From: SXRF01 sp039808985 | GTDB lineage: Bacteria > Pseudomonadota > Alphaproteobacteria > Rickettsiales > SXRF01 | Direction of reading: 5' to 3' | Length of the DNA stretch: 64,000 nucleotides | NCBI GenBank assembly: GCA_039808985.1 | Contig: JBDHUC010000004.1 | Location: 28,727 to 92,726 of the forward strand | Shown here: piece after piece, positions 8,942-18,024 of the stretch | Position numbering within the stretch: position 1 is the first letter of the stretch | Layout: each line of letters begins with the position of its first letter | Program-made: the position numbers and the translations under genes | Notes under the pieces: model-generated | What the model was told of the DNA's origin: nothing | Databases searched by the model: none | What the model saw: the letters and a program-made list of their open reading frames with translations, nothing else

Positions 8942-9229
8942 TCAATTACTTGCTAAACTAATCCGCAGTTCGGCCATCTTTTTTCGCAAAGTGTTGCGGT
9001 TAATCCCCAATACATACGCTGCTTTTAGCTGGTTTCCCTCTGTTGCCTGCAAGGCCATTTCGATTAGCGGCTTCTCGATTAGCGGCAGGATACGGTAATA
9101 AAGCCCCGAAGGCGGCAGCGAACCAGCCGTATGCGCTGCAAAATAATTACGCAGGTGCTCCTCTACATCTTCCTGCAAAGTTCGCGTTTTCCCCAATAAT
9201 TTATTTTCTAATTTCGGGGCGTTTTCCAT
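8942..9229 (-). CDS. Fis-like DNA-binding protein
   Basis: 95 residues. The C-terminal half is a Fis-type helix-turn-helix, EMALQATEGNQLKAAYVLG followed by INRNTLRKKMAELRI, very close to the DNA-binding end of Fis and NtrC-type regulators. The N-terminal half (LYYRILPLIEKPLI) fits the Fis dimerisation helix. There is no receiver or AAA+ domain, so it is a stand-alone DNA-bending regulator rather than a truncated NtrC. It lies six bases downstream of pyrG on the same strand and is probably co-transcribed with pyrG and secG. Its targets cannot be inferred. Confidence 0.8.
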   Translation of the reverse strand: MENAPKLENKLLGKTRTLQEDVEEHLRNYFAAHTAGSLPPSGLYYRILPLIEKPLIEMALQATEGNQLKAAYVLGINRNTLRKKMAELRISLASN

Positions 9230-9235
9230 AGCATT

Positions 9236-10894
9236 TTACGCGGCTTTTTTATGTTTTTTATCCTCGGCCATTGCTGCTTTTATAAATGATGCAAATAGAG
9301 GATGCGGTGCGAATGGTCGTGATTTAAGCTCAGGGTGGAATTGCACGCCAACAAACCATGGATGCTTTTTAAGCTCAACAATCTCCGGCAGATGGCCTTC
9401 CGGTGAAACCCCGGAAAATACCATGCCTGATTTTTCAAATTCTTCACGGTATTGCATATTTACTTCATAGCGATGGCGATGGCGCTCGCTTATACGCGTG
9501 CTGCCGTAAATTTTTTCGGCAAGGCTTCCCGGCGCAATATCACACTCATAAGCCCCAAGGCGCATAGTTCCGCCAAGGTCGCCTCCACGGGTGCGGGTTT
9601 CTATAACGCTTCCGCGCTGCCATTCAGTCATAAGCCCCACCAGCGGCCCCTTGTTATTTTCCGCGTTATAAGGTGCAAATTCAGTAGAAGCAGCGTCTTT
9701 TATGCCCAGCACATCACGGGCATATTCGATAACAGCAAGCTGCATACCAAAGCATATTCCCAGATATGGCTTGTTATGGGTGCGCGCATAATTTATCGCC
9801 GCTATTTTACCATTCACACCTCGCTCGCCAAACCCGCCGGGAACGAGTACCGCGTCAACATCAGAAAGGGATTTACCTACATCTTCCTTTTCAAACCCGG
9901 CAGCATCTACCCAGCGTATATTAACTTTAGCACGGTTGGCTATTCCAGCATGGTCAAGCGCTTCACAAAGCGATTTATACGCATCTCCAATACCAGTATA
10001 TTTGCCCACTATCGCGACAGTAACCTCGGTTTTCGGGTTTTGCACACGCTCCAGTATCTCATCCCATTTTTTAAGGTCAGGACTTGCTTTTTCCTCAATG
10101 CCAAAAAGCTTAAGCACCTGTTTATCAAATCCTTGCTCGCTGTAGCGGCGCGGCACTTCATATATGGAATTAACATCCAGCCCGGCAATCACCGATTCCT
10201 CGCGGATATTACAGAACAAAGCAATTTTACGGCGCTCGGCCAGCGGTATTTCGCGGTCAGCGCGGCATAAAAGAATATCAGGCTGTATCCCGATCATGCG
10301 CAATTCTTTAACGCTGTGCTGGGTTGGCTTGGTTTTAAGCTCTTTTGCCGCCGCGATATAAGGGACCAGCGTAAGATGTATATACATCACCCTCTCGCGC
10401 CCCAGTTCCCAGCCAAGCTGGCGTATCGCCTCGAAAAACGGCAGACCTTCAATATCGCCAACCGTACCGCCTATTTCGCATAATATAAAATCTTCATCAT
10501 CAGTATCGCGTAAAACGAACTCTTTTATAAGGTCGGTAACATGCGGTATCACCTGGACTGTGCCGCCAAGATAATCCCCGCGCCGTTCCTTGGTAAGCAG
10601 TGTTGAATATATCTGCCCGGTGCTTACCGAATCGCTGCGGCGAGCGCTGACATCAGTAAAGCGCTCATAATGCCCAAGATCAAGGTCAGTTTCCGCCCCG
10701 TCATCAGTTACAAAAACCTCGCCATGCTGGGTCGGGTTCATAGTGCCAGGGTCAACGTTAAGATACGGGTCGAGCTTGCGCAGCCGGACCTTATAGCCGC
10801 GTGCCTGCAAAAGCGCGCCAAGACTTGCAGAAGCAAGGCCTTTCCCCAATGAGGATACCACACCGCCAGTTATGAATATAAAACGTGTAGGCAT
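9236..10894 (-). CDS. pyrG: CTP synthase
   Basis: 552 residues, full family length. It makes CTP from UTP, ATP and glutamine in the cytoplasm. The N-terminal synthetase domain starts FIFITGGVVSSLGKGL and contains the LDPYLNVDPGTMNP and DLDLGHYERF signatures. The C-terminal class I glutamine amidotransferase domain has the nucleophile in GICFGMQLAVIEYARD and the His/Glu pair in GVQFHPELKSRP. The gene follows secG with a three-base gap, giving a minus-strand run tpiA-secG-pyrG-fis-like. The tail is lysine-rich. Nothing anomalous was seen. Confidence 0.97.
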   Translation of the reverse strand: MPTRFIFITGGVVSSLGKGLASASLGALLQARGYKVRLRKLDPYLNVDPGTMNPTQHGEVFVTDDGAETDLDLGHYERFTDVSARRSDSVSTGQIYSTLLTKERRGDYLGGTVQVIPHVTDLIKEFVLRDTDDEDFILCEIGGTVGDIEGLPFFEAIRQLGWELGRERVMYIHLTLVPYIAAAKELKTKPTQHSVKELRMIGIQPDILLCRADREIPLAERRKIALFCNIREESVIAGLDVNSIYEVPRRYSEQGFDKQVLKLFGIEEKASPDLKKWDEILERVQNPKTEVTVAIVGKYTGIGDAYKSLCEALDHAGIANRAKVNIRWVDAAGFEKEDVGKSLSDVDAVLVPGGFGERGVNGKIAAINYARTHNKPYLGICFGMQLAVIEYARDVLGIKDAASTEFAPYNAENNKGPLVGLMTEWQRGSVIETRTRGGDLGGTMRLGAYECDIAPGSLAEKIYGSTRISERHRHRYEVNMQYREEFEKSGMVFSGVSPEGHLPEIVELKKHPWFVGVQFHPELKSRPFAPHPLFASFIKAAMAEDKKHKKAA

Positions 10895-10897
10895 AAA

Positions 10898-11293
10898 TTA
10901 CTCAGGCTTTGGCGCAACAGGTGCCGGTGTTGTAGCTGGTGTTGTTGAGGCTGGCTGGCTGCCTGCCCCTTCAGTTGTTTTCTGCGGTGTGGTTGCCTGC
11001 GGATTTTCCGCTGGCGCTGTGCTTTCCGGCGGGGCAGCATCCATAATTGATTTAGAGCCCATATGGCTTGCCATGGTTGCAAGCGTGATGCTTGTAAGCA
11101 TAAATCCGGTAGCCAGCAGGGCTGTAGTACGGGTCATAAAATTAGCGGCGCTGCGCCCGGTCATGAACTGGTTGCCGCCGCCACCGCTAAGCCCACTCAT
11201 ACCGTCACTATCAGTTTTTTGCAGTAGTATCATCATGATAAGGAACAACACTAATATAGTGTGCGCCACTAGTAAAACCGTATAAAAACCCAT
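10898..11293 (-). CDS. secG: Preprotein translocase subunit SecG
   Basis: 131 residues. The N-terminal 75 residues match SecG: a membrane helix (VLLVAHTILVLFLIMMILLQ), the conserved glycine-rich GLSGGGGNQFM loop and a second helix after FMTRTTALLATGF. It is the small stabilising subunit of the SecYEG channel. The C-terminal 50 residues are a Pro/Ala/Thr-rich low-complexity tail, common in alphaproteobacterial SecG and likely unstructured. It sits between tpiA and pyrG on the same strand, as in many alphaproteobacteria. Confidence 0.92.
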   Translation of the reverse strand: MGFYTVLLVAHTILVLFLIMMILLQKTDSDGMSGLSGGGGNQFMTGRSAANFMTRTTALLATGFMLTSITLATMASHMGSKSIMDAAPPESTAPAENPQATTPQKTTEGAGSQPASTTPATTPAPVAPKPE

Positions 11294-11310
11294 ATTTTTC
11301 CTCTGCTGCC

Positions 11311-12060
11311 TTAATTTAAGGCAGAAAAAATTATTTTACAAAAATCCTGGCCATTCAAGCTGGCGCCACCTACTAAAACCCCTGAAACATTGGGAACAGC
11401 CAATATCTCACCTGCGTTATCAGCTTTCACCGAACCACCATATAATACATAAACATCAGAAGTTTCAATAGCTATGCTCTTAGAAACCCTTGTAATAATG
11501 GCATCATGGACCTGTTTTATTTCATCCATGGTGGGCAGGCTTCCAGAACCAATAGCCCAAACAGGTTCATATGCAAGGATAAAATTACCTGCACCGGCTT
11601 CTTTTGGCAATGATTCATCAATTTGCTGGTTAATAACCTTAATAGTATCACCGCCATCCCTTTGTTCTTTGGTTTCTCCTATACAGATAACAGGCACAAG
11701 CCCCGACTTTATTGCGCCTGCCGCCTTGGCACGCACAATCTCATTACTTTCCAGGCTATAAGCGCGGCGCTCGGAATGGCCTACTATCACATATGAACAG
11801 CCAACATCCTTAAGCAGTTTTGCACTGGTTTCTCCGGTATATGCTCCTTCCGGCTTTGCATGGCAATCCTGTCCGCCTATTTTAACTTCCGAACCATCCA
11901 TAAGATATTTAAGAAGTGGTATAAGCGGTGCCGGTGGGCATGCTACAACCTCCACTCCATATGGTATTTCCGGCATCGACAACATAAAATCATGCGCCCA
12001 TTTTTTGGTGCTTTCGCTGCTACCATTCATTTTCCAATTTGCTATTATAATTTTTTTCAT
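11311..12060 (-). CDS. tpiA: Triosephosphate isomerase
   Basis: 249 residues, normal length. It interconverts dihydroxyacetone phosphate and glyceraldehyde 3-phosphate. Catalytic residues are visible: the Lys in ANWKMNG, His in VIVGHSERR, Glu in AYEPVWAIGSG, and the phosphate loop YGGSVKADNAG. It heads the minus-strand tpiA-secG-pyrG-fis-like group and is divergent from ppiD, with about 125 AT-rich bases between them that should hold both promoters. No clear -35/-10 pair was resolved there. Confidence 0.96.
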   Translation of the reverse strand: MKKIIIANWKMNGSSESTKKWAHDFMLSMPEIPYGVEVVACPPAPLIPLLKYLMDGSEVKIGGQDCHAKPEGAYTGETSAKLLKDVGCSYVIVGHSERRAYSLESNEIVRAKAAGAIKSGLVPVICIGETKEQRDGGDTIKVINQQIDESLPKEAGAGNFILAYEPVWAIGSGSLPTMDEIKQVHDAIITRVSKSIAIETSDVYVLYGGSVKADNAGEILAVPNVSGVLVGGASLNGQDFCKIIFSALN

Positions 12061-12184
12061 AAACCTCGATTAATAAAACCTAAATAATTTCAAGCAAACT
12101 ATCCGAACAAAAAACCTTTTACAATCTTCAAGTGTAGTGTAGTAAAGCAGATATGATTAAACTTATAAATAACAACGTATCAGA

Positions 12185-14119
12185 ATGATTAAAGAATTCA
12201 GGGCACACGCCCGCAATCTCGGCTCAAAAATCCTGATGGGCTTGCTCATCCTAACTTTTGGCATCTGGGGCATAGAGGATATGCTCCTTAAATCGAACGG
12301 CAATGTCACCGTTGCTACAGTTGGGGATATAAAAATTTCCGGCGCTGAATACCAGCAGGCAATGTCGCGTGAAACTGACAAGCTGCGGCAGATGCTTGGC
12401 AAGGAAGCAACTCCGGATATACTTAAGAGCTTTAATATAGGACCGCAGGTTCTTCAGCAGCTTATAAATGAGCGCCTGCTGATGCTGGAAAGCCGCAAGA
12501 TAGGGCTGCGTCCAAGCGATGAGGACGTTGCCAATAATATCCGTAAGAATCCAGGGTTTCTTGATGATAAAGGCAAATTCAGCAAAAAGAATTTTGAGTA
12601 TTTCCTGCAAGCCAACCATATATCGGAAAAAGCTTTTATAGAAAAAATACGCAGCGATATGGCGGTCGGCCTTCTTATAAGCTCTATAACTTCCATGGCA
12701 AATGTCCCAGGCAATGCCCCAGCCACTCTTCTTTCTGCGCGTGAGGAACTGCGCAATATAGACATATATACCATTCCATCTTCCCTCATAAACTCCCAGC
12801 CATCGCCTACAAATGAGCAGGTAAAGGGATATTATGATGCGAATATAGCCACTTTCACCGCGCCTGAATATCGCACCATAAGTTATGTATCGTTTAGCAG
12901 CGATGATGCAAAAAAGCTTTCTGGTGAGTCAAACGGTTCTTCTTCATCAGCAAAACAGGGTATGCCGGGCAAGGACTTAGAAACTGCATATCACGAAAGG
13001 ATTGAAGAATTCAAAAAACCCGAACGCCGCAGGGTCGAGCAATTGCTTTTTGCAACCGAAGAAGGAGCACACAAAGCCCTTGAAGATATAAAATCCGGTA
13101 AATCATTCGAGCAGGTAGCGAAAGAGTCGCAATTATTAAACCCTAAATCCATATCCCTGGGTCTTGTTGAAAAATCCAGTATTCTGTCAGAGGCAGCCGA
13201 CAAGGTTTTTTCCCAGGAAGTAGGCGTTGCTGGCGAACCAATTAAAAGCTCGTTCGGGTGGCATATTTTCCGGGTTAAGGAGATAATTCCGCCGATGACG
13301 CTCCCACTTGAAGAAGTGCGCTCAATCCTTGAAAAAGATATTCAGCAGCAAAATGACGAGAAGGCAATGACCGAGCTATCCAACAAGCTGGAGGATGCTG
13401 TTGCTGGCGGCAGCACATTAGCTGAAGCCGCAAACGATCTGGGCCTTAAAGTTACTACATTGCAACCGGTGGATAAGGGTGGCAGGCTCGCAAACGGCAA
13501 TGCGGATAAATCCATTCCGCAAGACAGTAAGTTCTTAGAAACAGCTTTTAAAACTGAAGAAAAAACTGAATCACCCATAATTAATGGAAAAAATGGGGTT
13601 AGCTATATGCTGCGCATAGACAGCATAACCCCCGAGCATGTATTGCCGCTGGAACAGGTTAAGGCTAAAGCATCTAGCCTGTGGATAGAACAGGAAAAGA
13701 TAAAGCAGCTATCAAGGATGGCGCAGGGAATTGCAGATGATTTTGCTAACCCGGCGAAGCGCCAGGTCGCCGCGAAGAACCTGGACGCACCCGTAAGCCT
13801 TACTGTTTCACAAAAAGTAGAAGATTATAAAAACGTTCCCCCAGCTATGATAAAGGATATATTTTCCCGTCAGGTTGGTAGCGCAACATCTGCATACAAA
13901 CAGGATAATGACCATTATATACTTGCAGTAATAAAGCAGGCGATGCCGGTTTTTCACGACACCAAAGATCCTAAATATGCTGGTATTTTATCAAACACTT
14001 CACGGGAATATAAAACTGCGGTTGAGAATGAGATTATAGACCAGTATCTGCGCTTTCTGGCCAGCAAATATCCTCCGGTTGTGAATACGCAGGCATTGCA
14101 GATAAAGAGCGATGAGTAA
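12185..14119 (+). CDS. ppiD: Membrane-anchored peptidyl-prolyl isomerase/chaperone, PpiD-SurA type
   Basis: 644 residues. It has a short basic cytoplasmic N-terminus (MIKEFRAHARNLGSK), one membrane anchor (ILMGLLILTFGIWGIEDMLL), a SurA-N-like chaperone region (VGDIKISGAEYQQA through LLSAREE), a central parvulin-type segment (RRVEQLLFATEEGAHKALEDI, then FGWHIFRVKEI) and a long C-terminal region. This is the layout of PpiD, a periplasmic-facing folding factor near the Sec exit. It heads the operon with trpE-G-D-C: its TAA overlaps the trpE ATG by one base, an arrangement found in several alphaproteobacteria. Confidence 0.9.
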   Translation: MIKEFRAHARNLGSKILMGLLILTFGIWGIEDMLLKSNGNVTVATVGDIKISGAEYQQAMSRETDKLRQMLGKEATPDILKSFNIGPQVLQQLINERLLMLESRKIGLRPSDEDVANNIRKNPGFLDDKGKFSKKNFEYFLQANHISEKAFIEKIRSDMAVGLLISSITSMANVPGNAPATLLSAREELRNIDIYTIPSSLINSQPSPTNEQVKGYYDANIATFTAPEYRTISYVSFSSDDAKKLSGESNGSSSSAKQGMPGKDLETAYHERIEEFKKPERRRVEQLLFATEEGAHKALEDIKSGKSFEQVAKESQLLNPKSISLGLVEKSSILSEAADKVFSQEVGVAGEPIKSSFGWHIFRVKEIIPPMTLPLEEVRSILEKDIQQQNDEKAMTELSNKLEDAVAGGSTLAEAANDLGLKVTTLQPVDKGGRLANGNADKSIPQDSKFLETAFKTEEKTESPIINGKNGVSYMLRIDSITPEHVLPLEQVKAKASSLWIEQEKIKQLSRMAQGIADDFANPAKRQVAAKNLDAPVSLTVSQKVEDYKNVPPAMIKDIFSRQVGSATSAYKQDNDHYILAVIKQAMPVFHDTKDPKYAGILSNTSREYKTAVENEIIDQYLRFLASKYPPVVNTQALQIKSDE

Positions 14120-15636
14120 TGCTCCCTGTAAAAAACCCCATATTTTTTCCCGGCGAAGATATTTTTACTACCGGGCTTAATGCCGGAAAATCGCAACTGG
14201 TGTGGACAACCTGCCCCGCTGACCTGGACACCCCTGTTTCTGCCATGCTTAGGCTTATGGAAGACGGCAAACCATCATTCCTCCTGGAATCAGTGGAGAA
14301 AGGCGAAATCCGTGGCCGCTATTCTGTTATCGGCCTTATGCCCGATCTTATCTGGCGCTGCAAAGGTAACAAAGCCGAAATTTCTTATAATGATACAATA
14401 AAAGATTCCGAATTTAAGCCCTGCGCTGAAGGAAGCCTTGAATCGTTACGCAAGCTCTACGAAGAGTCAAAACTGGACATACCTGAAGGCCTGCCGCCAA
14501 TGTCCTGCGGCCTTGTTGGCACAATGGGATATGACATGGTAAAGCTCATGGAGCACCTGCCTGATACAAAGCCCGATAGCATAAAAATTCCCGATAGCTG
14601 CTTCATCCGCCCAAAACTGATGGTGGTTTTTGATGCAGTGACCGATAAGATTTTTGTTATTACCAGCATCTATGCTGACAAAGAGCGTGCCGATGCTAAA
14701 GCCGCTTACGCCGCCGCGCAAAAGCGTATAAATTATGTATTGCAGAAGCTGGCCGCACCTGTTCCTGAAAATGAAAACAAAAACTATAAGCCGGTTTCTA
14801 TTTCCGATTTCACATCAAATACAAGCCGTGAACAATATGATTCCATGCTGGAAAAAGCCAAGGACCACATCCGCGCTGGCGACATCTTCCAGGTGGTAAT
14901 TTCCCAGCGTTTTTCTGCGAAATTCACCCTGCCGCCATTTGCGCTATACCGCGCCCTGCGCCAGCTAAACCCATCGCCTTTCCTGTTTTACCTGCATATC
15001 GGCGATTACACCCTGGTTGGCTCCAGCCCGGAAATACTTGTTCGCCTGCGCGATGGCGAGGTTACAATCCGCCCCATAGCCGGAACCCGTAAACGCGGCA
15101 GGAATAAAGCCGAAGACGAAGCTCTGGCCGCCGACCTCCTCTCCGACCCCAAGGAAGTTTCCGAGCATCTTATGCTTTTGGATTTAGGGCGCAACGATGT
15201 GGGGCGCGTAGCTAAAATAGGCAGCGTTCATACCACGCAAAAAATGAATATAGAAAACTATTCTCATGTAATGCACATAGTTTCTAATGTCGTAGGCGAG
15301 ATCGACCCCAAATATGACGCTCTCTCCGCCTTGATAGCCGGTTTTCCGGCAGGAACGGTCAGTGGCGCGCCCAAGATACGGGCAATGGAGATAATTGATG
15401 AACTGGAAACAGAAGCCCGCAGTTTTTATGCTGGCTGCATCGGATATTTTTCAGGAAACGGCAATATGGATACCTGCATAACATTGCGCACGGCGCTCAT
15501 AAAAAATGGGGTTATGTATGTACAGGCAGGCGGCGGTATAGTAGCAGAAAGCGTAAACGAAGACGAATACCAGGAAGCATTGAACAAATCCCGCGCCTTG
15601 ATGCGCGCTGCAGAAGAGGCTATAAAGTTTGTATGA
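14119..15636 (+). CDS. trpE: Anthranilate synthase component I
   Basis: 505 residues. It converts chorismate to anthranilate using ammonia from TrpG, the first step of tryptophan synthesis. The N-terminal regulatory part contains PSFLLESVEKGEIRGRYS, with the LLES segment that binds inhibitory tryptophan in the family. The chorismate-binding domain has IRAGDIFQVVISQRF, IAGTRKRG, LLDLGRNDVGRVAKIG and the C-terminal GGGIVAESVNEDEYQEAL. It starts on the ppiD stop and overlaps trpG by four bases. No leader peptide or attenuator was seen, as expected for an internal operon gene. Confidence 0.97.
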   Translation: MLPVKNPIFFPGEDIFTTGLNAGKSQLVWTTCPADLDTPVSAMLRLMEDGKPSFLLESVEKGEIRGRYSVIGLMPDLIWRCKGNKAEISYNDTIKDSEFKPCAEGSLESLRKLYEESKLDIPEGLPPMSCGLVGTMGYDMVKLMEHLPDTKPDSIKIPDSCFIRPKLMVVFDAVTDKIFVITSIYADKERADAKAAYAAAQKRINYVLQKLAAPVPENENKNYKPVSISDFTSNTSREQYDSMLEKAKDHIRAGDIFQVVISQRFSAKFTLPPFALYRALRQLNPSPFLFYLHIGDYTLVGSSPEILVRLRDGEVTIRPIAGTRKRGRNKAEDEALAADLLSDPKEVSEHLMLLDLGRNDVGRVAKIGSVHTTQKMNIENYSHVMHIVSNVVGEIDPKYDALSALIAGFPAGTVSGAPKIRAMEIIDELETEARSFYAGCIGYFSGNGNMDTCITLRTALIKNGVMYVQAGGGIVAESVNEDEYQEALNKSRALMRAAEEAIKFV

Positions 15637-16202
15637 AACTCATCCTGCTCGATAATTATGACAGCTTCACCTACAACCTGGTCCATTATCTTGGCGAACT
15701 CGGGGCGGATGTCGAAACATTGCGCAACGATGCAGTAACAGTGGATGAATTTCTGGCAAAAAAGCCTGCCGCCATAGTTATTTCGCCAGGGCCGGGAACT
15801 CCTCAGCAATCAGGCATCTGCCTGGAGCTGATAAAAACCGCTTCCGGCAAAGTTCCTATTTTTGGCGTATGCCTTGGCATGCAGGCTATCGGCGAAGCCT
15901 TTGGCGGCAAAGTCATCCGCGCTCCCAGGCCGATGCACGGAAAAATAAGCCCGATACTGCATAAAAACCAGAGCGTATTCGCCGGACTTCCCAATCCCTT
16001 CAACGCCACGCGCTACCATTCGCTGATAGTGGAAAAAGATACGGTTCCAGAAATGCTGGAAGTAACTGCTATAACCGAGGATGGATTGGTAATGGGGCTT
16101 CAACACAAAGTCCACAATACCCATGGCGTGCAGTTTCACCCTGAGTCCATCGCCTCTGAACATGGCCACTCCCTCATAAAAAACTTCCTTGAGGGTATAT
16201 GA
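15633..16202 (+). CDS. trpG: Anthranilate synthase component II (glutamine amidotransferase)
   Basis: 189 residues, the amidotransferase subunit delivering ammonia to TrpE. The class I triad is visible: Cys in FGVCLGMQAIGEAFGG and His/Glu in GVQFHPESIASEHG. The N-terminus LILLDNYDSFTYNLVHYLGE and PGPGTP are canonical. It overlaps trpE and trpD by four bases each (ATGA). PabA has the same fold and can be dual-function; its position between trpE and trpD favours TrpG. There is no fusion to TrpD. Confidence 0.96.
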   Translation: MKLILLDNYDSFTYNLVHYLGELGADVETLRNDAVTVDEFLAKKPAAIVISPGPGTPQQSGICLELIKTASGKVPIFGVCLGMQAIGEAFGGKVIRAPRPMHGKISPILHKNQSVFAGLPNPFNATRYHSLIVEKDTVPEMLEVTAITEDGLVMGLQHKVHNTHGVQFHPESIASEHGHSLIKNFLEGI

Positions 16203-17224
16203 CCGACAATGCAATACAGCATGTCCTGGCATTGCTTGCCGATGGTAAAAACCTGACGCTTGATGTTGCCACACGCGCCTTCCAGGTCATTATGAATGGC
16301 GGCGCGACACCAGCGCAGATGGCAGCATTCCTTATGGCCCTGCGTATAAAAGGCGAAACAGTAGATGAAATAACGGCGGGCGCAACCGCAATGCGCGTCA
16401 AAGCACGACCTTTCCACTCGCTCCCGGGAGCAATTGACACTTGCGGAACCGGCGGCGATTCACGAGGGACTTATAATATTTCAACCGCGACTGCGCTGGT
16501 TCTTGCCGCTTGCGGCCTGCCGGTTGTAAAGCATGGCAACCGTTCTGTTTCTTCGCGCTCAGGCTCGGCTGATGTGCTGGAAATACTTGGCGTCAAAACC
16601 GATGCGGAACCAGAAATTGCCGAGCGCTGCCTTAAGCAGTGCAACATTGCCTTCCTTTTCGCGCCGAAATTCCATCCCGCCCTGCGCCATGTGCAGCCGG
16701 TAAGGCAGGAGCTTGCGTTGCGTACTATCTTCAACATACTTGGGCCCCTTACCAATCCTGCCGCGCCAGATTTCCACCTTCTTGGCGTTTATAATAAATC
16801 ACTTCTAATGCCATTGGCGGAAACATTGAAAGCTCTTGGCACAAAATCCGCATGGATCGTGCATGGCAGCGATGGGCTTGATGAGCTTACTATAACCGGA
16901 AGTTCTAGCGTTACCGCGCTTAAAAACGGCGAAATAACCGGGTTTGAAATAACCCCGGAAGATGCCGGAATTGAGCGCGTGTCGCTGGAGGATTTAAAGG
17001 GTGGAACCCCAGAAACCAATGCAGCAGCGCTTAGCGAAGCCATATCCGGGGTTGAAACCCCATATCGGAATGCCATAATATTTAATGCTGCGGCAGGCCT
17101 GCTAATCTCAGGAAAAAGCAAAGACCTGAAGGACGGGGCCGATATGGCAAAAAGAAGCATTGATTCCGGAGCTGTTTTTTCCGTACTTAAAAAACTGGTC
17201 GATGTCAGCAATACAAAAATATGA
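16199..17224 (+). CDS. trpD: Anthranilate phosphoribosyltransferase
   Basis: 341 residues, family length. It transfers phosphoribose from PRPP to anthranilate. The PRPP site is DTCGTGGDSRGTYNISTATA, with KHGNRSVSSRSGSADVLE and the metal-binding DGLDELTITG segment. The N-terminal helical domain (LTLDVATRAFQVIMNGGATP, AAFLMALRIKGET) is intact. It overlaps trpG and trpC by four bases each, so translation is coupled across the operon. Confidence 0.97.
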   Translation: MTDNAIQHVLALLADGKNLTLDVATRAFQVIMNGGATPAQMAAFLMALRIKGETVDEITAGATAMRVKARPFHSLPGAIDTCGTGGDSRGTYNISTATALVLAACGLPVVKHGNRSVSSRSGSADVLEILGVKTDAEPEIAERCLKQCNIAFLFAPKFHPALRHVQPVRQELALRTIFNILGPLTNPAAPDFHLLGVYNKSLLMPLAETLKALGTKSAWIVHGSDGLDELTITGSSSVTALKNGEITGFEITPEDAGIERVSLEDLKGGTPETNAAALSEAISGVETPYRNAIIFNAAAGLLISGKSKDLKDGADMAKRSIDSGAVFSVLKKLVDVSNTKI

Positions 17225-18024
17225 GCGACATACTGGCAAAAATCTGCGCCGATAAATTAGGCCATATCAGGAATCGCAAATCTGCTATGCCCGAATCACT
17301 CTTGCGCGAAAAAATAATAGAGCAGAGTGAACCCCGTGGCTTTAAAAAATCACTCGTTAAAATAATAACCAGCAAAAAACCTGCGCTGATAGCCGAGATA
17401 AAAAAAGCCTCGCCCAGCAAAGGGGTTATACGGCCCGATTTTCACCCGCAATCATTAGCAATACAGTATGAATCGGCAGGTGCTTCCTGCCTTTCTGTGC
17501 TAACCGATGAACCATATTTCCAGGGGCGGGATGAATATCTCATAGAAGCCCGGGCGGCGGTAAACATCCCGGTTTTACGCAAAGATTTTATACTCGACAC
17601 ATACCAGGTTACTGAATCGCGCGCGCTCGGAGCCGATTGCATACTGCTGATAATGGCTGCCCTGTCTGATGCTCAGGCCAGCGAGCTGGAGCTGGCAGCA
17701 ACAGCTCTTGGCATGGATGTTCTCGTTGAAATCCATGCTGCAGATGAGCTTGAGCGCTCCCTTGCGATCAACCCGGATAATCCTGGCAAAATCATCGGGA
17801 TAAATAACCGCAATTTAAAAACCCTGGTGGTCGATATAAGAACCTCAGAAATCCTCTCCAAATCTATACCCAAAGCTTATATCGGCGTATGCGAAAGCGG
17901 CATAAAAACCAATGCCGACATAAGGAATATGCAGGCATTTGGCCTCCATGCGTTCCTGGTTGGTGAATCACTTATGCGTGAAGCAGACGTTGCAGCCGCA
18001 ACACGGGCTTTGTTGGCCATATGA
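17221..18024 (+). CDS. trpC: Indole-3-glycerol phosphate synthase
   Basis: 267 residues forming one TIM barrel. It closes carboxyphenylamino-deoxyribulose phosphate to indole glycerol phosphate. Signatures: AEIKKASPSKGVIRPDF (catalytic Lys and Ser), VLTDEPYFQGRDEYL, VLRKDFILDTYQV, IGINNRNLKTLVVD and VCESGIKTNADI. There is no TrpF domain fused; trpF, trpB and trpA are not in this window and must lie elsewhere or be missing. It overlaps trpD and the M15 peptidase gene by four bases each. Confidence 0.96.
   Translation: MSDILAKICADKLGHIRNRKSAMPESLLREKIIEQSEPRGFKKSLVKIITSKKPALIAEIKKASPSKGVIRPDFHPQSLAIQYESAGASCLSVLTDEPYFQGRDEYLIEARAAVNIPVLRKDFILDTYQVTESRALGADCILLIMAALSDAQASELELAATALGMDVLVEIHAADELERSLAINPDNPGKIIGINNRNLKTLVVDIRTSEILSKSIPKAYIGVCESGIKTNADIRNMQAFGLHAFLVGESLMREADVAAATRALLAI

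Noticed and set aside
9452..10270. Open frame of 272 codons antisense to pyrG
   Set aside because: Lies wholly within pyrG, has no recognisable domain and no neighbour logic.
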